Assembly: GCA_959601025.1 (NCBI GenBank)
Contig: CAUGOD010000007.1
Location: 1 to 64,000 of the forward strand
Direction of reading: 5' to 3'
Origin: an uncultured Oscillospiraceae bacterium
Lineage (GTDB): Bacteria; Bacillota; Clostridia; Oscillospirales; Acutalibacteraceae
Length of the DNA stretch: 64,000 nt
Both the position numbers and the translations under genes were made by a program. Position 1 is the first letter of the stretch. The number at the start of each line of letters is the position of its first letter. The notes beneath the pieces were generated by a model. The model saw nothing but the letters and a program-made list of their open reading frames with translations. It was not told the DNA's origin and did not search any database. Of this stretch, positions 49,825-59,432 are shown in pieces.

Positions 49825-52062
49825 ATGAAAAGAAAAACCATACCGAAAAGGCGGTGGCTGGCCGGTTTTCTGGCCGTGCTCCTGCTGCTTCCCTTCGCCG
49901 TGTCGGCCGAGCCGGAAACCGAAGAGAAACCGCAGGAAGCATCCGGGCAGACGGCGGCTCCGGCGGACGGCTATGTCCTTTACGCCGAGCAGGGCGAATG
50001 GTCTCTGTATGTCCATGAAAAGGACGCGGTATTCGCCGTACAGGACGAAGAAGGCCGCTTTTGGTACAGCAACCCGCCGGCCTATGAAGAGGACGCCGTG
50101 GCCAAGGGCGACGCGCAAAAGCTGCTCGGCTCCCTGATCCAGATCAATTACGCCGACCGGCTGTCGAACAGAAACGAGCTCAGCAGCCGGAAGGAAAGCG
50201 TGGAAAAGGGGACCGCCTCGGTCCGCCGGATCGACGGCGGCGCCCGGATAGACTTTCTGTTTGAAAGACAGGGCATTACCGTTCCCATCGAAATTCTCCT
50301 GCGGGAGGATGGCGTGGAGGTTTCGGTGGTGACCGCGGAGATTCAGGAGACCGAGGACAATTACCGACTGCTCAGCGTGGAGGTCGCGCCGTATTTCTCG
50401 GCCGCCGCTGCGGAGGAGGAAGGGTACATCCTGGTTCCTGACGGCTCCGGCGCGCTGATTGACTGGAAGGATAACGGCGGCTATGCCGAGGATTACAGCC
50501 AATATGTTTACGGCCGGGACGCTTCCATCACCCAGCTGAAGGCGGGGGACGTCACCGAGACGGTCCGGCTCCCGGTCTTCGGTATGAAGCATGGGGAAAC
50601 CGGCTTCACCGGTATTCTCACCGCCGGCGCTTCCCGCGCGGTTCTCAACGCTTCCGTACAGGGAAAACGCTGTACATACAGCAATGTGTTCGCGGAGTTT
50701 GTCTACCGTGAAACGGATACGGTGCTGGTGGAAAAGAAGAACGAAACGGTCCGCATCGTGGAAACCTCCCATACGGCGGATAAACGGCAGACCGTCCGGT
50801 ACGTCCTGACCACCGGCGAGGAAACCTCCTACGTCGGTATGGCCTCTATCTACCGCGAGTACCTTCTGAGCGAGGCGGGAGTGACCCGCCGTTCAGAAGC
50901 TGGAGGCGCCCCGTTGGTGGTGGAGCTTTTCGGCGGGGTCATGGCCCAGCAGTATGTGCTCGGCTTCCCGGTTAAACAGGTTGCGCCGCTGACCACCTTT
51001 GAAGACGCGCAGACCATTCTGAACGCCCTGAAGGAAGCGGGGGTGGATCAGGTTCTCCTGAACTATACCGATTGGAACAAGGACGCCACCGGCGCCGCAA
51101 TCCAGTCCTCCCTTAAGCCGGAGGGACGGTTGGGAGGCAGCGGCGGGCTAAGAGAACTGGCCGCTTTGTGCACGGAACGGAACACGCCGCTTTATCTGAA
51201 CGTGAACACCAACCGCATGGTAAAGAGCGCTTGGGGCTACAACAAGAAAAACGACGCGGCCTCCTCCGTTCAGCGCAATCCCGCCATGCAGTATGAGTAT
51301 AAACTCAACACCGGCGAGGCGCTGGTTTCCTCGCCCACCTTCCTTCTCACCCCTTCCAAGCTTCTCAAGCTGTCGCAGAGCCTGGCGAAGAGCGCGGAAA
51401 ACTATGAGATTGCCGGCCTGTCGACTTCCTTCCTGGGCGACGTCCTGTATTCCGACTTCGACCGCAATGCGGTTACCCGGGATCAGGCGGAGACCATTTG
51501 GAAGCAATCGCTGGAAGCGCTGGCGGCCGGGAAGGGAAGCCTGCTGACGGCGGGCGGCAACGCCTATGCGCTCGCCCATACCCATTTTGTCACCGATGCG
51601 CCGACCGCTTCCAGCCAGTTCCTGATGGAGACCGAAGAGGTTCCCTTCTACCAGATCGTGCTGCACGGCGTCGTGCCGCTGTCCACCGGCTCTCTCAATG
51701 AGATGAGCAGCGCACGGCAGGGCTTCCTCAAGGCCGTGGAAACCGGCAGCAGTTTGAAATACCGCTGGATCGCCCGCAATGAGACCGAACTGATGGAAAC
51801 GGCGTATAACGACGTAATCAGCGCCCGGTATTCGGATTGGTTGGATACGGCGGCCGCGCAGTACGCGGAAGCGGAGGCGCTGCTCAAAGCGGTGGCGGAT
51901 CAGACCATTGTCGGCCATGAGAAGGTGGGGAACAGCGTTTCCCGTACCACCTGGTCCGACGGAACCGTGGTCCTTGTAAATTTCAGCAAAGAAGCGGTTT
52001 CGGTGGACGGCGCGGAGCTGACGGCGGAGTCCTTCCGCGTGGCAAAGGAGGGAGCAGCTTGA
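49825..52062 (+). CDS. secreted DUF5696 protein
   Basis: 745 residues: signal peptide (1-27), a beta-sandwich region (about 45-340) and a TIM-barrel-like region (about 360-690) with VVELFGGVMAQQYVLGFPVK, VDQVLLNYTDWNKD and YLNVNTNRMVKS. The arrangement resembles a glycoside hydrolase but no characterised family motif is obvious to me; DUF5696 proteins often lie with CUT1 transporters. The last bases (TTGA) overlap the next permease start. A role in processing the imported glycan outside the cell is plausible. Confidence 0.8.
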   Translation: MKRKTIPKRRWLAGFLAVLLLLPFAVSAEPETEEKPQEASGQTAAPADGYVLYAEQGEWSLYVHEKDAVFAVQDEEGRFWYSNPPAYEEDAVAKGDAQKLLGSLIQINYADRLSNRNELSSRKESVEKGTASVRRIDGGARIDFLFERQGITVPIEILLREDGVEVSVVTAEIQETEDNYRLLSVEVAPYFSAAAAEEEGYILVPDGSGALIDWKDNGGYAEDYSQYVYGRDASITQLKAGDVTETVRLPVFGMKHGETGFTGILTAGASRAVLNASVQGKRCTYSNVFAEFVYRETDTVLVEKKNETVRIVETSHTADKRQTVRYVLTTGEETSYVGMASIYREYLLSEAGVTRRSEAGGAPLVVELFGGVMAQQYVLGFPVKQVAPLTTFEDAQTILNALKEAGVDQVLLNYTDWNKDATGAAIQSSLKPEGRLGGSGGLRELAALCTERNTPLYLNVNTNRMVKSAWGYNKKNDAASSVQRNPAMQYEYKLNTGEALVSSPTFLLTPSKLLKLSQSLAKSAENYEIAGLSTSFLGDVLYSDFDRNAVTRDQAETIWKQSLEALAAGKGSLLTAGGNAYALAHTHFVTDAPTASSQFLMETEEVPFYQIVLHGVVPLSTGSLNEMSSARQGFLKAVETGSSLKYRWIARNETELMETAYNDVISARYSDWLDTAAAQYAEAEALLKAVADQTIVGHEKVGNSVSRTTWSDGTVVLVNFSKEAVSVDGAELTAESFRVAKEGAA

Positions 52063-52985
52063 AGAAGCAGAAAAATGCGGCGACCGGCGGTCTGCCTAAA
52101 CGCACCGTCATGCAGAAGCGAAACGAGCGCTGGGGCTGGCTGTTTATCCTTCCGTGGTTTATCGGCGCAGTTTATTTCTTCCTGGTGCCGATGGTCCAAT
52201 CCGGCATGTATGCCTTCAGCAAGGTATCCATGATCGGCGGCGCCACGAAATATACCTTCGTCGGGCTGGATAACTTTATTTACCTGTTTACCGTGGACGC
52301 CAATTTCCTGCCGAACCTGAGCGAATCGCTGGGGAAAATGATCTACCAGGTGCCGGTCATCGTGGTTTTCAGTCTGCTGATCGCCATGGTGCTGCGCGGC
52401 AAATATGTAGGGCACACCTTTTTCCGGGCGATGTTCTTTTTCCCGGTGGTGATCGCCTCCGGCGTGGTTATTACCATCCTGCGGGATCAGGTGATGATGA
52501 CCGGCTCGGCCACCACCGCGCAGCAGCAGGCGTATATGTTCAGCCTGCCCGCCTTCGACGGCCTGACCGAGCTGTTCGGAATGCCCGAATTCGTCGTGAG
52601 CCTGGCGGACAGCGTAGTAAACGGCTTCTTCGACATCGTTTGGAAGTCGGGGGTGCAGATTATCCTCCTGCTGGCCGCGGTGAACCACATTTCCCCCAGC
52701 TCCTACGAGGCGGCGGACATCGAAGGCGCGACCGCGTGGGAGAAGCTCTGGAAAATCACCATTCCGATGATTTCACCGACGATTCTCGTTGTGCTGATCT
52801 ATTCCATTATCGACTCCTTTACCGACTACAGCAACAAGGTCATGAAGATGATCGACGAGTTCGCCGGCAACATCAATTATGAATACAGCACGACCATCGG
52901 CCTGGTTTACTTTCTGACGATCCTGGTGTTTATCGGCCTGGTCAATTTTGCGATGGGGCGCTTCATCCACTATTCCGTGGACTGA
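52059..52985 (+). CDS. carbohydrate ABC transporter permease, second system (MalF/UgpA type)
   Basis: 308 residues, six transmembrane helices, EAA loop YEAADIEGATAWEKLWKI. The TTG start at 52059 overlaps the DUF5696 stop and has GGAGG upstream; the first in-frame ATG (52110) lies just before the first helix. Its partner permease is not next to it but 4 kb on at 57013, with two surface-protein genes between, an unusual split. Confidence 0.9.
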   Translation: MKKQKNAATGGLPKRTVMQKRNERWGWLFILPWFIGAVYFFLVPMVQSGMYAFSKVSMIGGATKYTFVGLDNFIYLFTVDANFLPNLSESLGKMIYQVPVIVVFSLLIAMVLRGKYVGHTFFRAMFFFPVVIASGVVITILRDQVMMTGSATTAQQQAYMFSLPAFDGLTELFGMPEFVVSLADSVVNGFFDIVWKSGVQIILLLAAVNHISPSSYEAADIEGATAWEKLWKITIPMISPTILVVLIYSIIDSFTDYSNKVMKMIDEFAGNINYEYSTTIGLVYFLTILVFIGLVNFAMGRFIHYSVD

Positions 52986-53094
52986 TGCTCGTCGGATTGT
53001 ATAAAGCGCGTACGCGGGTTCCGCCCGCTTGAAACCCATGGAGCTTCCCGAAAAGGGAATTTCCGCACAGTATTTGAGAAATGGATGGTGCAAC

Positions 53095-54204
53095 ATGAGA
53101 AAAGCAGTTGTCAAAAAGATTCTTTCCCTGCTGTCGGTCATGACGCTTTTGGCTTCGTTCTTCTCTTTCGGCCTGCAGGCTGCGGCGGCGAACGATACGG
53201 TAGTGCTCACGATCGTAAGCAACAGCGACGTCAACCCTCTGATCCGTTTTTATGCCATGAAGGAAAACGGCTTTGACAAAGGCGGCCCCTTCAAGGTGGA
53301 ATTCGAATGGAAGGCCGACATCAAGCGTATGCCCGGTAAGGACGAAATGAACTGCTTTAGCGGTATCTATGAAATGAACAACGATGACGCCAAGACCACA
53401 GGGACCCACATCACCAAGAGTGTGAATGACTGGGAAAAGACGGGGTTTACGTTCATCAATGTGAAGGGCTGTCTCGATTTGGGGGCCATGATGCCCTATG
53501 GCGTTATCAACATCGGCATGTGGCATGCCAAGGGAACCCTTGCTATCCGGAATTTCAAGATTACCAATGCCTCCGGTAAGGTGATGTATTCCCTGAACGA
53601 TGATCCGGATATCAAAGCCCTGATTAAGAAAAGCCAGGATGAACACTTAAGCAAGTGCACCCTGAAGGATATTGGACTGATTAATCCGACGCCCCTGATT
53701 CTGGCAGCTACCTTCGGCGATGATTCCTACGACGTGCTTGTAACGACGATGGACGGACCGGCAATCACTACTACGACGAAGCATGGCCTGGTGATTGAGG
53801 ATGATCCCACCCAGCCGAACAACAGCAAAACCACCACAAAGGCTCCGGATAACAAGACCACCACCGCTGATGCCGGTTCCGTCACCACCGATCCGTCCGC
53901 TTCCTCGGCGACGGATCCCTCGGCTTCTTCGATAACGGATTCCTCCGCCTCTTCGACGGACGGAAGCATGAGCGCGACGACCTCCGGCGCGGCGACCACT
54001 ACGGGGATCAACGGAACCCAGCCGGTTGGCGGAAAGAATACGGAGAAAAAGGGCGGCCTCCCGGTCGGAGCGATTGTGGCGATCGTGATTGTCGCCGTCC
54101 TGGTGGCGGCCGTAGCGGTGCTGTACATCCTCGCCGGAACCGGCAAGGTGAAGCTGCCGTTCAATCTGCCCTTTCTGAACAAGGGCGGCGAGCCGAAGGA
54201 ATGA
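53095..54204 (+). CDS. membrane-anchored surface protein with one copy of the locus module
   Basis: 369 residues: signal peptide (1-31), one module (about 32-190) ending NIGMWHAKGTLAIRNFKITN then SGKVMYSLNDDPDIKAL, a Thr/Ser-rich stalk (about 235-305) and a transmembrane helix (about 320-343) with a basic tail. The module's end matches the repeated ending FWYASGTLSLADITFMDADG in the next gene. I know of no family for it. Start ATG 53095 has GGATGG upstream. It is likely a glycan-binding or scaffold protein beside the uptake system. Confidence 0.8.
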   Translation: MRKAVVKKILSLLSVMTLLASFFSFGLQAAAANDTVVLTIVSNSDVNPLIRFYAMKENGFDKGGPFKVEFEWKADIKRMPGKDEMNCFSGIYEMNNDDAKTTGTHITKSVNDWEKTGFTFINVKGCLDLGAMMPYGVINIGMWHAKGTLAIRNFKITNASGKVMYSLNDDPDIKALIKKSQDEHLSKCTLKDIGLINPTPLILAATFGDDSYDVLVTTMDGPAITTTTKHGLVIEDDPTQPNNSKTTTKAPDNKTTTADAGSVTTDPSASSATDPSASSITDSSASSTDGSMSATTSGAATTTGINGTQPVGGKNTEKKGGLPVGAIVAIVIVAVLVAAVAVLYILAGTGKVKLPFNLPFLNKGGEPKE

Positions 54205-54243
54205 CGGAGAGCGGCGCAGCCGCGCGTCCCATTTCGGTTAATT

Positions 54244-54275
54244 CCACGGCGGGCGGGGAGCGCTGCCCGCCGTGG
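54244..54275 (+). other. perfect hairpin between surface-protein genes
   Basis: Perfect 11-bp stem CCACGGCGGGC/GCCCGCCGTGG with a 10-base loop and no T run. It lies 35 bases before the 54310 start. It is more like an RNA stability or processing element than a full terminator. Confidence 0.6.
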
Positions 54276-54309
54276 TTGAGACAAAAATAAAGAAGGAGTG
54301 TGTAGTCAA

Positions 54310-56844
54310 ATGAGCAATCGCAAAAGCATTAGCAGACCGATAACCGCGCTATTATCCTGTGCGGCGCTGGTTTTCGCGATGCTGATGGTGGTTTTGGCGG
54401 TCCCGATGGGCAAGGCCAGCGCCAGCAGCGGGTATGTGCCGAAGCGGACGATGAGCATCACGGGCAATTCGTCGGAAGCCGAAGCGAAGATCATCCTGAC
54501 CGGCGGCAGTTCGCTGGGCGAAGGCAAAAAACTGACGGTCAAGGGTTATTTCAAGGTAACCGATTTCGGTGTTGTGGACGCCGGACAGGGACCGAAGGTC
54601 GAGGTTGCCAATCAGGCGGAGATCGTCACCGGCAATACCGACGGCTGGGTTCCCTTTGAACAGGAATACACGGCTTCGGATTCTAACTGGCTGGTATTCC
54701 ATTTCTGGTATGCCAGCGGCACGCTGTCCCTGGCGGATATCACCTTTATGGATGCGGACGGCAAGGTCGTATATGACATGGCGACCGACTCGAAGCTTAT
54801 TGCCGGCGATATTAAGGGATTCCCGACGACTTATGGTATGTGGTATTTCGGCTACTACTCGGGGGCTTCCAATGTTTCCGCGACAATTGATCCTGTGGTA
54901 GCGCCTGCATATGAGCCGGAGCGCACCATTACCATCCATGATGCGGCTCCGCAGGTGAATGCCAAAGCGGCGATTATCCTGAAAACCGCTGAAAGCGGCA
55001 AGGAATACACCCTGAAGGGCTATTACAAGCTGGATAACTTCGCCAGCCTGAATGATGCGCAGGGCCCGAAGGTGAACCTTGGCGGCATTGCTGTCACCGC
55101 CGATACGGATGGCTGGCAGCCCTTTGAGATTGCGTATGCCGGCGGGTATACCTATTTCGAATTCTGGTATGCGTCGGGTGATCTGTCTCTTGCGGATGTA
55201 CAGATCGTTGATCCGGACGGTGCCGTTGTGTATGATCTGGCTACGGATGCGTCTCTGGAGGCGAGAACGGGTTCCACCGCTACCGGCGATCAGGGCAATG
55301 CCTGGTGGTTTGGCGAGTATGCGGGGGCCGCAGGCTACAGCTTCGATGTGGATACTGTAGCCACGACTACCACCACGGAAAGCACGGCGGCTACAACTAC
55401 GGATACCTCCAAGGCTACGACCACCACGGAGAGCGCCGTGACTACCACGGAGAGCACCAGCACCGAGACGACCGAACCGACGACAGCGCCTACCGTCCCG
55501 GCCGATCCCTCGGGCTATGTCCCGAACCGCTCGGTTTCTGTTGTGAGCACCACCGACGAAAATCCCACCATGCGTATGTATGTGATGTACGACTACTATA
55601 TGCTGGACGGCCCCTATTATCTGATGGGCAAGGTCAAGGTGGACGGCCTGACGGCGCAGTCTGACGCCGGCGAAGCGAAGAGCTATATCGAATTCGCTTA
55701 TTCCTACATGGATTCGATAGAGGTCGCCGCCTATACCGAGGATACCGACGGCTGGATCGACCTGAAGGGCAAGGACGGCAAGCTGATTTCCTTTGATAAC
55801 CTGTCGGATGAGACCACGGGCGACCTGGAAATCATTTTTGGCAACAAGGGCGCTGCCGGCGCCTTCTCCGTGGCCGATCTGAAGATCGTTGACGCGGCGG
55901 GCAACATCGTCTATTCCATGGCGAACGATGTGACCCTGTACGGCAAGGGCGACGTCCGTAAATGCAGCGATTCTCTCTGCATCTGGGACGCTTGGGACGC
56001 CGATACCAACAATCCCACCTCTCAGTTCCCGATCCGTACCCGTGGCGACGCGGAGTATGTTCCGAACAACGTGCTGAGCATCGACGTGCCGGATGGCTCC
56101 ACGACCAATAACCCCATTATCTTTTTGTCCACGAACAACGAACTCTTCACGGCGGGCGAAACCTATACCATCAACGGCCGGATGAAGGTGGACATCACCG
56201 GTGAGGTTGCCAACCGTCTCGGTGAAAGAGCCAACGCCAACTTCGGCGGCCCTGGCTTCAGCCTGCACTACGGCACCACCGGCGGCTGGGTCGCCATCGC
56301 GAAGGATGACGGCACGCCTGTTACCTTTGTAGGCACGGCGGCGGATAACGAGCAGCGCCTTACCTGGCTGATGTGGTATGCCAACGGCTCCCTGTCTCTG
56401 GCGGATATTGAGATCACCGACTCCGAGGGCAATGTGGTGTACAGCATGGCGACCGACCCTGCGCTGCAGGAAAACAAGACGATCGGCCAGTGGGGGGGCA
56501 GCACCCTTCTGAGACCGGCGGCCTTTGGTACGGTGGATCAGCTTTCCTTCGGCATCAAGGTGAACGCCAATCCCGTGCAGCACACGGCGGCGGATTATCA
56601 GGTCCCGACCTTTGAAGAGACGGCGGAGCTTCCCGGCGACGATCCCGTTCCCTCTGTCTCGGATACCGACAGCACGGACAGCACAGGCGGCAACGTCACG
56701 GACCCGAGCGTTGCCGAAGGGACCAACCCGACCAATCCGGGTACCGGCGACAATACCGCTCTCCTGACAGTTGCGGGTCTGGCTGCTGTGCTCGCCCTGG
56801 CCGGCGCGGCGCTCACCCTGCGCAAAAAGGAAAGCGCGAAGTAA
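54310..56844 (+). CDS. cell-wall-anchored protein with four copies of a novel-looking module
   Basis: 844 residues. Signal peptide (1-38). Four modules of about 150-180 residues start with YVPKRT, YEPERT, YVPNRS and YVPNNV (about 41, 201, 402, 582) and end with a shared pattern WYASGxLSLADIxxxDxxG plus VVYxMAxD. A Thr-rich linker (about 350-397) lies between modules 2 and 3. The C terminus has an NPGTGD sorting-like motif (about 809), a hydrophobic helix and a KKESAK tail, as expected for sortase attachment. I do not recognise the module; it looks like a carbohydrate-binding beta-sandwich. ATG 54310 follows GAAGGAG. Confidence 0.82.
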   Translation: MSNRKSISRPITALLSCAALVFAMLMVVLAVPMGKASASSGYVPKRTMSITGNSSEAEAKIILTGGSSLGEGKKLTVKGYFKVTDFGVVDAGQGPKVEVANQAEIVTGNTDGWVPFEQEYTASDSNWLVFHFWYASGTLSLADITFMDADGKVVYDMATDSKLIAGDIKGFPTTYGMWYFGYYSGASNVSATIDPVVAPAYEPERTITIHDAAPQVNAKAAIILKTAESGKEYTLKGYYKLDNFASLNDAQGPKVNLGGIAVTADTDGWQPFEIAYAGGYTYFEFWYASGDLSLADVQIVDPDGAVVYDLATDASLEARTGSTATGDQGNAWWFGEYAGAAGYSFDVDTVATTTTTESTAATTTDTSKATTTTESAVTTTESTSTETTEPTTAPTVPADPSGYVPNRSVSVVSTTDENPTMRMYVMYDYYMLDGPYYLMGKVKVDGLTAQSDAGEAKSYIEFAYSYMDSIEVAAYTEDTDGWIDLKGKDGKLISFDNLSDETTGDLEIIFGNKGAAGAFSVADLKIVDAAGNIVYSMANDVTLYGKGDVRKCSDSLCIWDAWDADTNNPTSQFPIRTRGDAEYVPNNVLSIDVPDGSTTNNPIIFLSTNNELFTAGETYTINGRMKVDITGEVANRLGERANANFGGPGFSLHYGTTGGWVAIAKDDGTPVTFVGTAADNEQRLTWLMWYANGSLSLADIEITDSEGNVVYSMATDPALQENKTIGQWGGSTLLRPAAFGTVDQLSFGIKVNANPVQHTAADYQVPTFEETAELPGDDPVPSVSDTDSTDSTGGNVTDPSVAEGTNPTNPGTGDNTALLTVAGLAAVLALAGAALTLRKKESAK

Positions 56845-56947
56845 TCCGACGGTTTTGAACCGATCCAGCCGGCGAAAAGCTGGCTGAGCGAATCCCTTTA
56901 CAGCAAAAACTTCCCTGTTTGCACGATATGCTAGCCCCGTGCCGGCG

Positions 56948-56974
56948 GCCGGGGCCGGATTTTCCGGCCCCGGC
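56948..56974 (+). other. very stable GC hairpin after the four-module gene
   Basis: Perfect 12-bp stem GCCGGGGCCGGA/TCCGGCCCCGGC with a TTT loop and no T run. With the hairpin at 54244 it brackets the surface gene. Confidence 0.6.
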
Positions 56975-57012
56975 GCGGCGCGGCGTTTTCCGGAAAGGAC
57001 GGGACATAACCA

Positions 57013-58020
57013 ATGAAATCTCCGGCCGGAGCCCTGTCGGCGCTTGCCGCGGCCTATCAGAAACGGCGGCTTTCCATGAATTATACTGTTTCCCGGGTGT
57101 TGGTGGTGATTCTGCGCACCGTCTTTCTGGTGGGTATGAGCTTCGTTATGCTGTATCCGGTGATTTTCATGCTGTCCGCCGGCTTCAAAAGCATTCAGGA
57201 CGTGTATGATCCCACGGTGGTATGGCTTCCACAGAATTTCAGCCTGCAGCCCATGAAACTGGCGCTGGAGGTGCTCAATTACGGCCAGTCGGTAGGAAAG
57301 ACCCTGTCGATGACCATTCCCAGCGTCCTTCTTCAGCTGGTCACCGTCCTGCTGGCGGGATACGGCTTCGCCCGTTTCCATTTCCGCGGGAAAAAGATTC
57401 TCTTTGCGCTGCTGATCTTTACCATTATCGTACCAGTGCAATCCTACATGATACCTCTGTATGTGAATTTTAAAAACTTCGATTATTTTGGTATCGGTTC
57501 ACTGATCGGGCTGATTACCGGCCGGCCCCTCGTCACTAGCCTGGTGAACAAGGATCTGCTGTTTTATCTGCAGGCCCTGCTGGGGATGGGTATCCGTTCG
57601 GGACTGTATATTTTCATGCTTCGCCAATTCTTCCGCAATATGCCGAAGGAGCTGGAGGAGGCGGCCATGATCGACGGCTGCGGGCCGCTGCGAACCTTTT
57701 CGCGGATCATGCTGCCCAACGCGGTACCGATGATCGCCACCGTTCTGGTTTTTTCGCTGGTGTGGTACTGGAATGATTATTATCTGTCCTCCATGTTCTA
57801 TAACGGTGTGTTTCCGCTTTCGGTGAACCTGACCGAGCTCAGCGGGCTGCTGAGCTACAGCAACCAGGTATCCGGCATTGCCGACCAGGAACTGATGTTT
57901 ATGCGGGAAGGAATTTTGGCTTGCGGGTGTCTGGTCACCATATTCCCGCTGCTGATTTTATATATATTTGCGCAGCGTTTCTTTACCGAAGGTCTGGAAC
58001 GCAGCGGCATTGTCGGATGA
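57013..58020 (+). CDS. carbohydrate ABC transporter permease, second system (MalG/UgpE type)
   Basis: 335 residues, six transmembrane helices, EAA loop LEEAAMIDGCGPLRTFSRI. There is an extra loop (about 140-195; FDYFGIGSLIGLITGRPLVT) that is longer than usual between helices. GGAAAGGACGGGAC precedes the ATG. It pairs with the permease at 52059 and the lipoprotein binding protein at 58084. Confidence 0.92.
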   Translation: MKSPAGALSALAAAYQKRRLSMNYTVSRVLVVILRTVFLVGMSFVMLYPVIFMLSAGFKSIQDVYDPTVVWLPQNFSLQPMKLALEVLNYGQSVGKTLSMTIPSVLLQLVTVLLAGYGFARFHFRGKKILFALLIFTIIVPVQSYMIPLYVNFKNFDYFGIGSLIGLITGRPLVTSLVNKDLLFYLQALLGMGIRSGLYIFMLRQFFRNMPKELEEAAMIDGCGPLRTFSRIMLPNAVPMIATVLVFSLVWYWNDYYLSSMFYNGVFPLSVNLTELSGLLSYSNQVSGIADQELMFMREGILACGCLVTIFPLLILYIFAQRFFTEGLERSGIVG

Positions 58021-58083
58021 TCACATGATAACGGCGTAATGATGACGAGAGAAACTGTTTTCATTGGGAAAGGATGGTCATTC

Positions 58084-59376
58084 ATGAAAATGAGGAAACG
58101 AGTTCTGCTGGCCGTCGCATCGGCGACGCTGGCACTCCTGCCTTTGGCCGGCTGTACCGGCGGTACTGCCACCTCCGGTTCGGGCGGAACCATTGAATCG
58201 GAAAAAGGCGCAAAGCTGTCGATCATGATTCCGGGACACAATGAGAAATCTACCGCGGAATCAGCCTGGCAGAATCCGGTAGTAGCGGAATTCAGGGAGC
58301 AGTATCCCGACGTGACGGTGGAATTTGTCACCGCAGGCTGGGATACCTGGTATACGAAGGTGCTTTCTGCCTATAAGAGCGGCGAACCGATCGACCTGAT
58401 TAACGACGGCGCGAACAATAACCCGCAGTTTGCACTCAAAGGCATCACCCAGCCGCTGGAAAATTATGTGAATATGGAGAACAAGAATCTCCACATGAAC
58501 ACCATGGATTCAGTCTTTAAATACAACAACCATTATTATGTGGCGGTCAGTGAAACCAACGTGGCGGTGATCTACTACAATAAAAATCTTTTCAGCAGCC
58601 AGGGCGTGGACGATCCCGCCGAACTGTACGAGCAGGGCAAGTGGGACTGGGATAACTTCGTCCGCGTCGCCAAGGCGCTGACCAACAAGTCGGAAAACCT
58701 CTGGGGCTTTGCGACCGACTATCCCTATTTGTTCTACGGCGCGAACGCCACCTCCATGCTTACCCTTACAAAGGATGCGAAATATCAGCTGAATATTGAT
58801 GCGCCTGCCCTGACGCAGTCACTGGAGATGATCCAGGACGGGTATTTCACCTCCGGCTGGGCCGGCTATGACGGCGATCCCTACAGCACCTTCTACAAGG
58901 GCGGCGCGGCGATGCTGGCCGACTTCCAGTGGTGCGAAGCCAACATTATCGGGGCCCGGGACTATGATCTGGCCGATTTTGAATACGGCGTGGTACCGAT
59001 GCCGACCGGCCCGAACAACACCGAAGGATTGTCTCCCATCACGGCGGCCGGCTGGGCGATCGGTAATGGCTCGGATTGCCCGGCGCATGTCGGCAAGCTG
59101 ATTGATATGCTGGTGGACGGCCAGGCGGCTTACATCGAGAAGACCAACCAGAAGCTGGGCGCCGACAACGTTGCGCTGTATAAAAAGCTGGCGGAAAAGC
59201 CCTTCTGCACCAACAGCTACGACTCCGCGGTGGGCGGCGCCTATGAAATCTGCGCTGCGGTCGGCGACGGCCAGAGCATTGCCCAGGCGATCGAGGAATA
59301 CAAGCCGATCTATCAGCGCAAGGTGGATCAGGCGAACTCTTCGGAAATCGTGATTGAGGAAACCAGCGCCGAATAA
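58084..59376 (+). CDS. lipoprotein solute-binding protein of the second ABC importer
   Basis: 430 residues. Lipobox LPLAGC with C24, then a type 1 solute-binding fold (LSIMIPGHNEKST, VEFVTAGWDTWYTKVLSAYK, GGAAMLADFQWCE). Binds an oligosaccharide or similar product outside the membrane and hands it to the 52059/57013 permeases. GGAAAGGATGG precedes ATG 58084. It differs in size and anchoring from the 970-residue binding protein of the first system. Confidence 0.93.
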   Translation: MKMRKRVLLAVASATLALLPLAGCTGGTATSGSGGTIESEKGAKLSIMIPGHNEKSTAESAWQNPVVAEFREQYPDVTVEFVTAGWDTWYTKVLSAYKSGEPIDLINDGANNNPQFALKGITQPLENYVNMENKNLHMNTMDSVFKYNNHYYVAVSETNVAVIYYNKNLFSSQGVDDPAELYEQGKWDWDNFVRVAKALTNKSENLWGFATDYPYLFYGANATSMLTLTKDAKYQLNIDAPALTQSLEMIQDGYFTSGWAGYDGDPYSTFYKGGAAMLADFQWCEANIIGARDYDLADFEYGVVPMPTGPNNTEGLSPITAAGWAIGNGSDCPAHVGKLIDMLVDGQAAYIEKTNQKLGADNVALYKKLAEKPFCTNSYDSAVGGAYEICAAVGDGQSIAQAIEEYKPIYQRKVDQANSSEIVIEETSAE

Positions 59377-59432
59377 ATGCAGAGCGTTTGAGAGGAACCT
59401 GAAAGAGGCCGAGAGAAAAAGGAGATAACCAC

